Assembly: GCA_040289295.1 (NCBI GenBank)
Contig: PSLA01000024.1
Location: 1 to 30,965, forward strand
Length of the DNA stretch: 30,965 nucleotides
Source: J051 sp040289295
GTDB taxonomy: Bacteria; Armatimonadota; Fimbriimonadia; Fimbriimonadales; ATM1
Reading direction: 5' to 3'
The position numbers were made by a program, and so were the translations under genes. Positions 1-7,302 of the stretch are shown here, in pieces (the first letter of the stretch is position 1; the number at the start of each line of letters is the position of its first letter). The notes below the pieces were generated by a model. That model was not told the origin of the DNA. It made no database searches and saw nothing but the letters and a program-made list of their open reading frames with translations.

Positions 1-5
1 AAGCC

Positions 6-662
6 ATGATTAGTCGGCCGATCGCAATTGCCGGAGTCGTCGTCTTCGTCCTGTTCGCGGGAGTGGTTGCCTACCGGCTGTTGTTCCGCGTCGAGACCCT
101 CGAGGAAGCAGCGCTCAAGTGCATGGATGCCCTTGAGCGAGGTGACGCAGCATCCCTCTTGCGGTACGTAACGGAGGAGGAGAAGCAGGTGACGGGCCTG
201 GACGAATCAAAGCTCGACGCCTTTCTCCGCCGCTTTTATCAGCCGCGGATGGAGGGGTTCAAGGCAACCGGCGACGAAGCCGACCTCCTCGACTACACCC
301 AGAGGCTCTACCTCGACAGGACGTACGTCCACCCGGACGGCAGGGTGGTCGTCGTGTCGGTCGCCGTGACGGCAACAGACAACGGGCCAAAGTTGGAACG
401 CTTGATCACAGACATCCTGTTCTCGGGCCTCGCAGCCGACTGGCCACGGGACCCGAAGCAGCGCCCACCGGCTGTCCCGGGGATGGTCGCGTCGTACGAA
501 CCGATGAAAGACGCGCTGACGGTTCTGGAAGCATTGCCCCTTCAAGGGTTCGGCATATTGGATGAAGTCGCCGGCACGATGCGCTTGTGTCGCTGGCGAG
601 AGGAGCTCGGCTCGATGGAACGCGCGAAAGCCTTGGTTGCCCAGAGCCAATCCGGCCCGTAG
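6..662 (+). CDS. Membrane-anchored protein of unknown function
   Basis: This predicted 218-residue protein has one hydrophobic segment near the N-terminus (about residues 5-24) and then a soluble region, so it is probably held in the inner membrane with its bulk outside the cytoplasm. Residues about 31-60 look like the start of an NTF2/DUF4878-type domain (helix beginning EEAALKCMDALERGD), but the match is too weak to name. The ATG lies 6 bases into the window, so promoter and RBS cannot be judged and an upstream start is possible. It converges on alaS with 17 nt between the two stops and no clear terminator there. I do not recognise the family and assign no function. Confidence 0.6.
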   Translation: MISRPIAIAGVVVFVLFAGVVAYRLLFRVETLEEAALKCMDALERGDAASLLRYVTEEEKQVTGLDESKLDAFLRRFYQPRMEGFKATGDEADLLDYTQRLYLDRTYVHPDGRVVVVSVAVTATDNGPKLERLITDILFSGLAADWPRDPKQRPPAVPGMVASYEPMKDALTVLEALPLQGFGILDEVAGTMRLCRWREELGSMERAKALVAQSQSGP

Positions 663-679
663 GGCGGTTCGGATAGCGG

Positions 680-3451
680 TCATGCGGCCACTTGGGCTCT
701 AAGTGCGGCCGCGGCTGCCTCGAGCGCATCGCGCGCCCTTGACGTGTCCTTGCCGCCCCCCTGAGCGAATTCGGGCCTACCGCCCCCGTTTCCGCCCACC
801 GCTTCAGCGGCTGCGCGCACGACCTCGCCCGCGTGCGCTCCTTTTGCGACGGATTCTGGCGTCGCTCGGCAAAGAATCGTCACCCGGTCGTTGGAGCGCA
901 CAACTACGACGGCGACGGCGGCGGGTGCCTTCTCCGCGAGTTCATCCACAAGGCGGCGAGCGGAGACCGCGTCCAAGTCGTTCATCAGTGCAGGTAAGAG
1001 CGTAACCCCATTGAGCGGAACCGGTTCAACGTCAATCGCTCCGGCAGGCGCGGCGCGCTCGGCAGCCTTTTTGAGTTGGCGTATCTGCTGCTGGAGCCGC
1101 TCGATTGCGACTGGCAGGTCGTTTGGAGGCGACTTCATGGCGGCGCATGCTTTTCGAAGCAACGCGTCCCGCGAGGCCGCCCATTCGTACGCGCCTAAGC
1201 CCGTGACCGCCTCGATGCGGCGAACCCCGCTCGCCGACGAGCCTTCGCTCACTATTTTGAACAGTCCAATCTCCGACGTGAACCGCACGTGACAGCCGGC
1301 GCACAGTTCGAGGCTGATGCCGGGGATGCCGACCACGCGCACGCGATCAGCGTACTTCTCGCCGAAGAGCATCATGGCTCCTCGTTGGCGCGCAGCTGAG
1401 AGCGGGACGTTGTCTTCGATCACCACTGGGTGCGCGGCGGCGATCTGTTCATTGATGTTTTTCTCAATCTGCGCAAGGCTCTCGGGTGGTACCGCCTCAG
1501 GGTGCGTGAAGTCGAAGCGCAAGTGGTCAGGATCGACCAGCGAGCCGGCTTGCGTAACGTGCTCGCCAAGGGTCTTGCGAAGGGCGGCGTGCAGGAGGTG
1601 TGTCGCCGTGTGGTTGCGTGTGATGCTCAGTCGCCGTTGCGCATCGACCTCGGCAATCACGGGCTGGAAGAAGATGCTGCTTTCCAACAGGGCACGAATC
1701 TCGTCCGGCGAAAGCCCCAGCAGGTCTTCGGCGCGTGTGACGCCGTGCTGAGCTGCGCTAACGCTCTCGATGCGGCAATCGTGCCATATCATTCCGCCCT
1801 CACGCCAGGTGTCTTCGACCAGGAACTCGAAGCGTTCGCCCGTGATCCGCCCCGTGTCTCCGACTTGGCCCCCTCCCTCCGGATAAAAAGGCGTCGTGGC
1901 GAGGCAAATTTGGAAGCGACCGTTGGTTCGCCCGCTTTCATCGAACCTCGGGCTGATTTGGGCGATCTCCGTTTCACACGCGAGTTCTTCATAGCCGACG
2001 AACGGCGTATCGGTCCGCGCGTGTTTGGTGGCGACGAGCAGGATCTTGTCCTGGTCGCCAAACACATTGCCTCCGCTGTGCGCCGCGCGGGATCTTTCCT
2101 GCGCTTGCTTCATACAATGTCGGAAGCCTTCGACGTCCACCTCCAGTCCTCGCTCTTGTGCAAGCTCTTGCGTTACTTCGAGCGGGAAGCCCAGGGTGTC
2201 ATACAAGAAGAATGCATTCTCGCCCGTGAAGATGCCATTCTCTGGAGCCAGTTCCGCGAACCTGTCCATCCCATGCCGCAACGTACGCCGGAACAGCTCC
2301 TCTTCACCCTGCAAGGTTGCTTCGATTACCGGCTTGCGCTCGGACAGTTCGACGTACGGATCGCCCAGCGCCTCGATGACAGCGGGGAACACTTTTGGCA
2401 GGAATTCCTGTTCCAGCCCGAGCACTCGCTCGCCCTTGAGGATCGCGCGCCTCATCAGCCTTCGCAACACGTAGCCGCGACCGGTATTCGAGGGCAGAAT
2501 GCCGTCCATGATACACATTGAGGCAGTGCGCATATGGTCGGCTATGATGCGTACTGCACGGTCCTTCGTTGGCTCGCTCCCATAGGCGTACGATGCAAGG
2601 GAGCAGATGCGCTCAACGATGGGGTGGAAAACGTCCGTTTCGTAGACCGAGGCATAACCGCCGAGAACGGCGGCGGNNNNNNNNNNNTCCAATCCGCTTC
2701 CCGTGTCTATGTTCTTCGTCGGGAGCGGCTCCATACCTTCCTTCACGTAGCCAAGGTGGGGCGCCTCTGGGTCCTTCAACCTGCCTTGCCATTCGAACTG
2801 CATGAAGACGAGGTTCCAGATTTCGAGCCAGCGGCCGGCTTCCTCGTCGGTTTTGAAGTCGCCCACGAGTTCATGGTCTTGCCCGGTTTGAAAGAAGATC
2901 TCGCTGCATGGGCCGCAAGGTCCAGGGGGGCCTTGGCTGAAGGCGTTCGCTGGCCAGTAGTTTTTGTCTTCGCCAAGGCGGTAAATCTTCGCCGTCGGTT
3001 CAAAACCGGCGTCGCTCCACTTTGCCGCCCAAAGGTCGAATGCCTCATCGTCGTCCTTGTAGACGGTTACGCACACCCTTGCCGGATCGAGATTAAGCCA
3101 GTCTCTGCTGAAGAGAAACTCCCAAGCGTACGCGATCGCACCCTCTTTGAAGTAGTCACCGAACGAGAAGTTGCCCAGCATCTCGAAAAAGGTGAGGTGG
3201 GAGAGATTGCCTACCTCCTCGATGTCCACAGCGCGAACGCATGGCTGCGAGTTCACCAGGCGGCGGCTGGGCGGTTCAATCAGACCGCGGAAGTACGGCT
3301 TGAACTGTACCATCCCCGCGCCAGTGAAGAGCAGCGTTTCGTCCAATTTGCCCGTCACGTCAACCGGCACGAGCGGCGCGGATGGGTACTCCGCGTGCCC
3401 CTGGGAAAGGAAGTAATCAAGGAAGAGCTTTCGCAGCCTCCGCGCGTTCAT
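680..3451 (-). CDS. alaS: Alanine--tRNA ligase
   Basis: Charges tRNA-Ala with alanine in the cytoplasm and clears mischarged Ser/Gly through its editing domain. The 923-residue protein opens with the class II catalytic core (FLDYFLSQGHAEYPSAPLVP, then LLFTGAGMVQFKPYF), carries TGSGL before the assembly gap, the editing-domain zinc motifs HTATHLLHAALR and CAGCH, and a C-terminal DHHA1/C-Ala part rich in Gly and Ala. Length suits the family (about 875-930). I chose the ATG at 3451 because it gives the standard N-terminus MNARRLRKLFLDYF; the frame stays open upstream to 4078, but that stretch is antisense to obgE. An 11-N gap (2677-2687) falls in the gene without breaking the frame. A GGTAGAAT -10 element sits 11 nt upstream of the start. 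Confidence 0.97.
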   Translation of the reverse strand: MNARRLRKLFLDYFLSQGHAEYPSAPLVPVDVTGKLDETLLFTGAGMVQFKPYFRGLIEPPSRRLVNSQPCVRAVDIEEVGNLSHLTFFEMLGNFSFGDYFKEGAIAYAWEFLFSRDWLNLDPARVCVTVYKDDDEAFDLWAAKWSDAGFEPTAKIYRLGEDKNYWPANAFSQGPPGPCGPCSEIFFQTGQDHELVGDFKTDEEAGRWLEIWNLVFMQFEWQGRLKDPEAPHLGYVKEGMEPLPTKNIDTGSGLXXXXXAAVLGGYASVYETDVFHPIVERICSLASYAYGSEPTKDRAVRIIADHMRTASMCIMDGILPSNTGRGYVLRRLMRRAILKGERVLGLEQEFLPKVFPAVIEALGDPYVELSERKPVIEATLQGEEELFRRTLRHGMDRFAELAPENGIFTGENAFFLYDTLGFPLEVTQELAQERGLEVDVEGFRHCMKQAQERSRAAHSGGNVFGDQDKILLVATKHARTDTPFVGYEELACETEIAQISPRFDESGRTNGRFQICLATTPFYPEGGGQVGDTGRITGERFEFLVEDTWREGGMIWHDCRIESVSAAQHGVTRAEDLLGLSPDEIRALLESSIFFQPVIAEVDAQRRLSITRNHTATHLLHAALRKTLGEHVTQAGSLVDPDHLRFDFTHPEAVPPESLAQIEKNINEQIAAAHPVVIEDNVPLSAARQRGAMMLFGEKYADRVRVVGIPGISLELCAGCHVRFTSEIGLFKIVSEGSSASGVRRIEAVTGLGAYEWAASRDALLRKACAAMKSPPNDLPVAIERLQQQIRQLKKAAERAAPAGAIDVEPVPLNGVTLLPALMNDLDAVSARRLVDELAEKAPAAVAVVVVRSNDRVTILCRATPESVAKGAHAGEVVRAAAEAVGGNGGGRPEFAQGGGKDTSRARDALEAAAAALRAQVAA
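2677..2687. other. Assembly gap (11 N) inside alaS
   Basis: Eleven N interrupt alaS just after TGSGLE. The flanks read GA(n) on one side and (n)CC GCC GTT on the other. Family members have GLER(I/L)AAVL here, which needs only 8 missing bases, so the gap is probably one codon too long; the frame is unaffected. Confidence 0.95.
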
Positions 3452-3462
3452 TCGCGCCGCCG

Positions 3463-3470
3463 ATTCTACC
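3463..3470 (-). promoter_or_regulatory. Putative -10 element of alaS (GGTAGAAT)
   Basis: On the minus strand GGTAGAAT lies 11 nt before the alaS ATG, in the 82-nt divergent gap with obgE. It matches the GGTAnnnT pattern seen before other genes in this window. No convincing -35 box is visible. Confidence 0.5.
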
Positions 3471-3513
3471 AGCCAATTCCGCCACGGAGCGCGCAGGAAC
3501 CTTCGCGCCACGC

Positions 3514-3521
3514 GGTATCCT
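3514..3521 (+). promoter_or_regulatory. Putative -10 element of obgE (GGTATCCT)
   Basis: GGTATCCT ends 12 nt before the GTG at 3534. With a start site about 7 nt downstream, the mRNA would begin near 3528, which excludes the TTG at 3522 and favours the GTG, with a leader of only a few bases. Confidence 0.45.
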
Positions 3522-3533
3522 TTGGCGGTATCT

Positions 3534-4814
3534 GTGTTCGTTGACGAGGTGAAAATCCGAGTGGCCGCTGGTAATGGCGGCGACGGCTCCGCCTCCTTCC
3601 GAAGAGAGAAACACGTGCCTAAAGGTGGTCCGGATGGGGGTGATGGCGGGAAGGGTGGAGACGTCGTGCTTGTCGCGGACGAGGGGATGAACACCTTACT
3701 CGAGTTCCGCTTCAAGAGCGAGTACCGCGCCGAGGACGGGGCACCTGGTGGCTCAGCCAAGCGGCACGGCAAGGCAGGGGGGGACGTGCAGATTCGGGTG
3801 CCCATCGGCACCCTGGCGCGCGACGCCGAAACAGGCGAATTGCTGGGAGATTTCGCCGAAGCTGATTCTCGTGCCGTGGTCGCCAGGGGAGGTAAGGGGG
3901 GCAGAGGCAACCTCCACTTCACAACAAGCGTCCGCCAAGCTCCAACGTTCGCCGAGAAGGGAGAGCCAGGAGAGCATCGCGTTCTACACCTGGAGTTGCG
4001 CCTGCTGGCTGATGTCGGGTTGGTAGGCCTGCCGAACGCTGGCAAATCGACCCTGCTGTCCGCCGTGTCTGCCGCCAACCCGGAGGTGGGCGATTACCCT
4101 TTCACCACCCTCGTGCCACACTTGGGTTTGGTTCGCGTCGGCGATCGCTCGTTCGTGATGGCGGACCTGCCGGGCCTCATCGAAGGAGCGGCGGAGGGCA
4201 AAGGGTTAGGGCACCGCTTCCTCCGCCACGCCTCGAGAACCCGGTTGGTCGTCCATGTCGTAGAGTGCGCACCCCTCGATCAGACAGAGCCGCTCGACAA
4301 CTTTAACACCGTCCTGCGGGAGTTGGAATCGTACTCGCACGAGCTTGCTGGGCGCCCGGCGGTCATAGCGCTTTCGAAGTGCGACCTCATTAGCTTGGGG
4401 GAGGCTCAAAGCCTTGCCGATGAGCTGAAAGCCAAAACCGGGCTCGACTGCTTCGTGATTTCGGCGGCGACAGGAGCGGGCGTGCAGGAGTTTCTGTTCG
4501 CTGTTGACGAGCGACTCCAAGCCTTGCCAAAGCCAAGGCCGGATTCTGCGGAACACTCTGTCGTCCCGAAAGTTGTAACGGAAGAGCCCACGCGTTTTAC
4601 GATCGAGCGGAACGAAGAAGGCTTCGTCGTGCGGAGCGAGCGGCTGGAGCGATTGATTCAGCGCGTGGACCTCGCGAACGACGAAGCGGTCATGCTACTA
4701 CAAGAGCGGCTCGGAAAGAGCGGCCTGTTCGATGCGCTACGAGAGCACGGCGCGACCGAAGGCGATAGCGTCACCATCGGCCGCTTTGAGTTCGTGTTCG
4801 TGGAGGACGATTGA
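3534..4814 (+). CDS. obgE: Obg family GTPase
   Basis: Essential ribosome-associated GTPase acting in 50S subunit assembly and stress control. The protein shows all three Obg parts: a glycine-rich N-terminal Obg fold (RREKHVPKGGPDGGDGGKGG), a G domain with P-loop GLPNAGKST, DLPGLIEGAAEGKGLG (switch II) and the G4 motif SKCD, and a C-terminal OCT domain from about residue 345 on. The GTG at 3534 gives MFVDEVKIRV, the usual Obg start; the in-frame TTG at 3522 would add four residues but abuts the putative -10 box. It leads the obgE-nadD-rsfS cluster, an order shared by many bacteria, and its TGA overlaps the nadD start (TTGA), so translation is probably coupled. Confidence 0.96.
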   Translation: MFVDEVKIRVAAGNGGDGSASFRREKHVPKGGPDGGDGGKGGDVVLVADEGMNTLLEFRFKSEYRAEDGAPGGSAKRHGKAGGDVQIRVPIGTLARDAETGELLGDFAEADSRAVVARGGKGGRGNLHFTTSVRQAPTFAEKGEPGEHRVLHLELRLLADVGLVGLPNAGKSTLLSAVSAANPEVGDYPFTTLVPHLGLVRVGDRSFVMADLPGLIEGAAEGKGLGHRFLRHASRTRLVVHVVECAPLDQTEPLDNFNTVLRELESYSHELAGRPAVIALSKCDLISLGEAQSLADELKAKTGLDCFVISAATGAGVQEFLFAVDERLQALPKPRPDSAEHSVVPKVVTEEPTRFTIERNEEGFVVRSERLERLIQRVDLANDEAVMLLQERLGKSGLFDALREHGATEGDSVTIGRFEFVFVEDD

Positions 4815-5389
4815 AGCGGGGAATCCTCGGCGGGACGTTCGACCCAATCCACGTCGCGCACTTGCGCATGGCGATTGAGGCGAAGGAGGCTTTCGGTTTG
4901 GACGAGGTCGTGCTCGAAGTCGCCCACGTTTCGCCGTTCAAACTCGATTACGAGGCCGCGCCGCCCGAGGCGCGCCTTCAAATGGTTTCGCTTGCCGTCG
5001 AGGGAACGCCCGGCTTGGTTGCGGGGCGAACCGAGATCGACCGACCGCCTCCAAGTTTTGCTGTGGACACGCTCGAGGCGCATGCAGGACACGACCTTGT
5101 CCTGATTCTTGGCGCCGACTCGCTGGCCGACCTTCCGGCGTGGCGCGAGCCCGAGCGCGTGGCAACCCTTGCCCGCCTGGCGGCGTGCTCTCGCCCGGGG
5201 TTTCCGCTGGAGGAGGTAGTCCGTGCTCTGCCGGAGCTGTTCGCCCGGCGAGTTGAACCGTTTTCCGCACCGCTATTAGACGTGAGCTCCACCGACCTGC
5301 GCCGCAGGCTCCGCGAAGGGCGGTCTGTGCGGTACCTTATTCCTGATTCGGTTATCCGTTTCATCGAGGAAACCCGTCTGTATCTATGA
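4811..5389 (+). CDS. nadD: Nicotinate-nucleotide adenylyltransferase
   Basis: Converts nicotinate mononucleotide and ATP to deamido-NAD in NAD synthesis. The 192-residue protein has the nucleotidyltransferase signature GGTFDPIHVAHL at residues about 7-18, LILGADSLADLPAW in the middle, and the C-terminal SSTDLRRRL with VRYLIPDSVIRFIEE typical of NadD. It starts with TTG overlapping the obgE stop (TTGA) and its own stop overlaps the rsfS ATG (ATGA), so the three genes form one translationally coupled unit. Length is normal for the family (about 190-215). Confidence 0.95.
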   Translation: MKRGILGGTFDPIHVAHLRMAIEAKEAFGLDEVVLEVAHVSPFKLDYEAAPPEARLQMVSLAVEGTPGLVAGRTEIDRPPPSFAVDTLEAHAGHDLVLILGADSLADLPAWREPERVATLARLAACSRPGFPLEEVVRALPELFARRVEPFSAPLLDVSSTDLRRRLREGRSVRYLIPDSVIRFIEETRLYL

Positions 5390-5769
5390 CACTGACACCT
5401 ATACCGAACTCGGAAGGCAAAGCCGCGATGATCAGCGGAATCGCGGAAGAGTTGAAGGCCGAAAGGGTCGAGATGCTTGACCTGCGTCGGAAGACCATCG
5501 TTTGCGACTACTTCATCGTCTGCAGCGGGACGTCGGACATACACGTTCGGAGCATCGCTGAGAAGGTCGAAGAGAAGATGAGGGCAATTCGCGTCAAGCC
5601 CGTACGGGTCGAAGGGCGAGGAAGCGGGTGGATTCTGATCGACTTCGGCGACGTGGTCTGCCACGTCATGCGAGAGGAGCAACGCCAGTTCTACGACCTT
5701 GAAAGCCTCTGGAAGGAGGTTCCGATTCGCGACGATATTCAGCAGCCCCATGGACAATCCGCTGATTGA
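5386..5769 (+). CDS. rsfS: Ribosomal silencing factor RsfS
   Basis: Binds uL14 on the 50S subunit and blocks joining to 30S, lowering translation when nutrients are scarce. The 127-residue protein carries the family core: DYFIVCSGTSDIHVRSIAE, then GSGWILIDFGDVVCHVM and the FYDLESLW segment. The first 12 or so residues are an extension before the usual start. It lies third in the obgE-nadD cluster, overlaps nadD by four bases and overlaps the next gene by 20 bases. Confidence 0.95.
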   Translation: MTLTPIPNSEGKAAMISGIAEELKAERVEMLDLRRKTIVCDYFIVCSGTSDIHVRSIAEKVEEKMRAIRVKPVRVEGRGSGWILIDFGDVVCHVMREEQRQFYDLESLWKEVPIRDDIQQPHGQSAD

Positions 5770-6382
5770 CGAGGAGGTTCGCTCCACGCTCTCGTTCGCT
5801 CGGGTCCACCTGAAGCGAGGCGAAAGGGAGGCGGCACTTGCGCTCGCTGAGGACCTTGCCGCGAAGTATCCCGACAATCCAGACGCAAAAGAGGCACTTG
5901 CGGATGTTCTCGTCGGAGTGGGCAGAAAGCAGGAGGCGATCCGCCTTTTGAAAGAGGTCATTGATCAGCACCCAGGTCGCGTCCAGACGGAGAAAAAACA
6001 CGCCGAACTCGTGTTCGGCATGCACAAGGATGAATGGGATCTGTATGCTGCCTCGTTAGAGCGTGAAGACGGAGCGTTCGGCCAACGCTCAACTGGCGCG
6101 GCTACAATCCTTGGCCTGATGTTTCCGGGCTTGGGTCAGATCTACGTGGGTCGGTTCTGGCGTGGCGTTGTCTTCGCGGCGTTGGCTGTCTTTGGGTTTG
6201 TCGTGGCGTTCACGCTTGGCCGTGCCGAGAATGGGATGAACGGAATCGGCATCGGCGCGCTCGTGTTCCTTGCGACGCTTTGGGTCACGGGCATCCTGGA
6301 CGCGGCGGCAGGCGCGGCTCGCACCTCGGATACCCCCCCGAGCGACCGCCCGGCGCCACCGGCCGATTTGCCGTTCGAGTAA
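5750..6382 (+). CDS. TPR protein with C-terminal membrane region
   Basis: A 210-residue protein in two parts. Residues about 10-75 form TPR-like helix pairs (EAALALAEDLAAKYPDNPDA, EALADVLVGVGRKQEAIRLL), which usually bind partner proteins. Residues about 118-158 and 166-188 are hydrophobic; the first contains PGLGQIYVGRFWRGV, reminiscent of TM2-type domains (PGxGxxYxG). The Pro-rich tail looks disordered. The ATG at 5750 is chosen because the TPR begins right after it; the frame is open from 5699 but deep inside rsfS. Overlap with rsfS suggests co-translation. No specific role can be assigned. Confidence 0.75.
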   Translation: MDNPLIDEEVRSTLSFARVHLKRGEREAALALAEDLAAKYPDNPDAKEALADVLVGVGRKQEAIRLLKEVIDQHPGRVQTEKKHAELVFGMHKDEWDLYAASLEREDGAFGQRSTGAATILGLMFPGLGQIYVGRFWRGVVFAALAVFGFVVAFTLGRAENGMNGIGIGALVFLATLWVTGILDAAAGAARTSDTPPSDRPAPPADLPFE

Positions 6383-6406
6383 GATTCTGTTAGGAGTCCG
6401 ATCGCA

Positions 6407-7183
6407 ATGCCCGAACCGGTAAGAAGGTCAGACGTCACGGAGATACACTGGGAGAACGTCATCACTTGGGGCGTCCTCTCCATACTTTGCTTGCTGGTAG
6501 GCATGTTCTTTCTTCGCTTCGGCGAGAACTGGATGGTGATTGACCTCCCGTTCTGGAAGTTCGGTGGGCTCAACCTGCAGGCGTTGGGCATCCCGTTCAT
6601 TGCGGCGGCGCCACTGCTGATGCTCTACGCCCTCTATCGCGCTATTGCGAGCCGATACGAGGGCTCTTTCGTGGTGGAGTGCCCGTATTGCCACGAGGCG
6701 AACGAGTTTATTGCCAAGCCAGACGACGACTTCACGTGCACGCACTGCGACCGCCGCGTTGCGGTGCGGGAAGGGAAGGTTCTCGACGTGATGGCGGTGT
6801 CGTGCGGCTTTTGCGGCGGTGTTAATTATCTAACCGATAAGACCGCTGTTCTGATCTGCGAGCAGTGCGGACGCGAGATACCTCTTCTTGACCCGGAGAC
6901 TGGCGAGATGCGCCACGCGCCGAAGGGCTTCGCACGCGTGGACGACACTTCACTGTACGAACTCGTGCTCGTGGACATCGGACGCGACCGAGAAGCTGTC
7001 ATCACATCGCTTCAGCATATGCTCGCCCTTACCAGGAACCAAGTGAAGGACATGCTGGAGCCCCTACCTGTCACCTTGCTTACCGGGATCAACCGGCGGA
7101 AGGCGGAGCTCCTGAAGGCTCAATTAGAGGCGTCGGGGGCAATTGCCGAGATGCGGAAGGTGGGCGAGGCCGCGGGCGCATAA
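6407..7183 (+). CDS. Membrane zinc-ribbon protein with L7/L12-like C-terminal domain
   Basis: A 258-residue protein of unknown function. It has two membrane segments (about residues 19-38 and 58-80), then two zinc-ribbon-like knuckle pairs: C92/C95 with C111/C114, and C133/C136 with C151/C154. The last 65 residues (about 186-250) follow the pattern of the ribosomal protein bL12 C-terminal domain (VDIGRDREAVITSLQHML, then NRRKAELLKAQLEASGAIAE), compared with the bL12 pattern in which a conserved Lys/Val helix is followed by a helix and final strand. The similarity is by eye. TAGGAG 10 nt before the ATG is a fair RBS. It is 24 nt downstream of the TPR/membrane gene, so the two may be co-expressed. 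Confidence 0.7.
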   Translation: MPEPVRRSDVTEIHWENVITWGVLSILCLLVGMFFLRFGENWMVIDLPFWKFGGLNLQALGIPFIAAAPLLMLYALYRAIASRYEGSFVVECPYCHEANEFIAKPDDDFTCTHCDRRVAVREGKVLDVMAVSCGFCGGVNYLTDKTAVLICEQCGREIPLLDPETGEMRHAPKGFARVDDTSLYELVLVDIGRDREAVITSLQHMLALTRNQVKDMLEPLPVTLLTGINRRKAELLKAQLEASGAIAEMRKVGEAAGA

Positions 7184-7222
7184 GCAAGCCCCGCGTTACG
7201 CACTTCGTGGCGGCAGCGTTCA

Positions 7223-7230
7223 GGTATCAT
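7223..7230 (+). promoter_or_regulatory. Putative -10 element of hppA (GGTATCAT)
   Basis: GGTATCAT lies 72 nt before the hppA ATG and matches the GGTAnnnT pattern of this window. It would give a leader of about 65 nt carrying the AAGGAGG ribosome binding site at 7283-7289. Confidence 0.4.
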
Positions 7231-7302
7231 GCGCCGCGTCGCCTGCCCACTCATGCTGGGTGGCGCGCTCCTGCGTCTGCGTAAGGAGGCACAGAGAAAG
7301 CG

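Noticed and set aside
1430..2521. 363-residue open frame antisense to alaS
   Set aside because: Shadow of a GC-rich gene; no start signals and no recognisable domain.
3452..4078. Upstream extension of the alaS frame to 4078 (209 extra residues)
   Set aside because: It is antisense to obgE, has Ser/Pro/Arg-rich shadow composition and precedes a normal AlaRS N-terminus with its own promoter.
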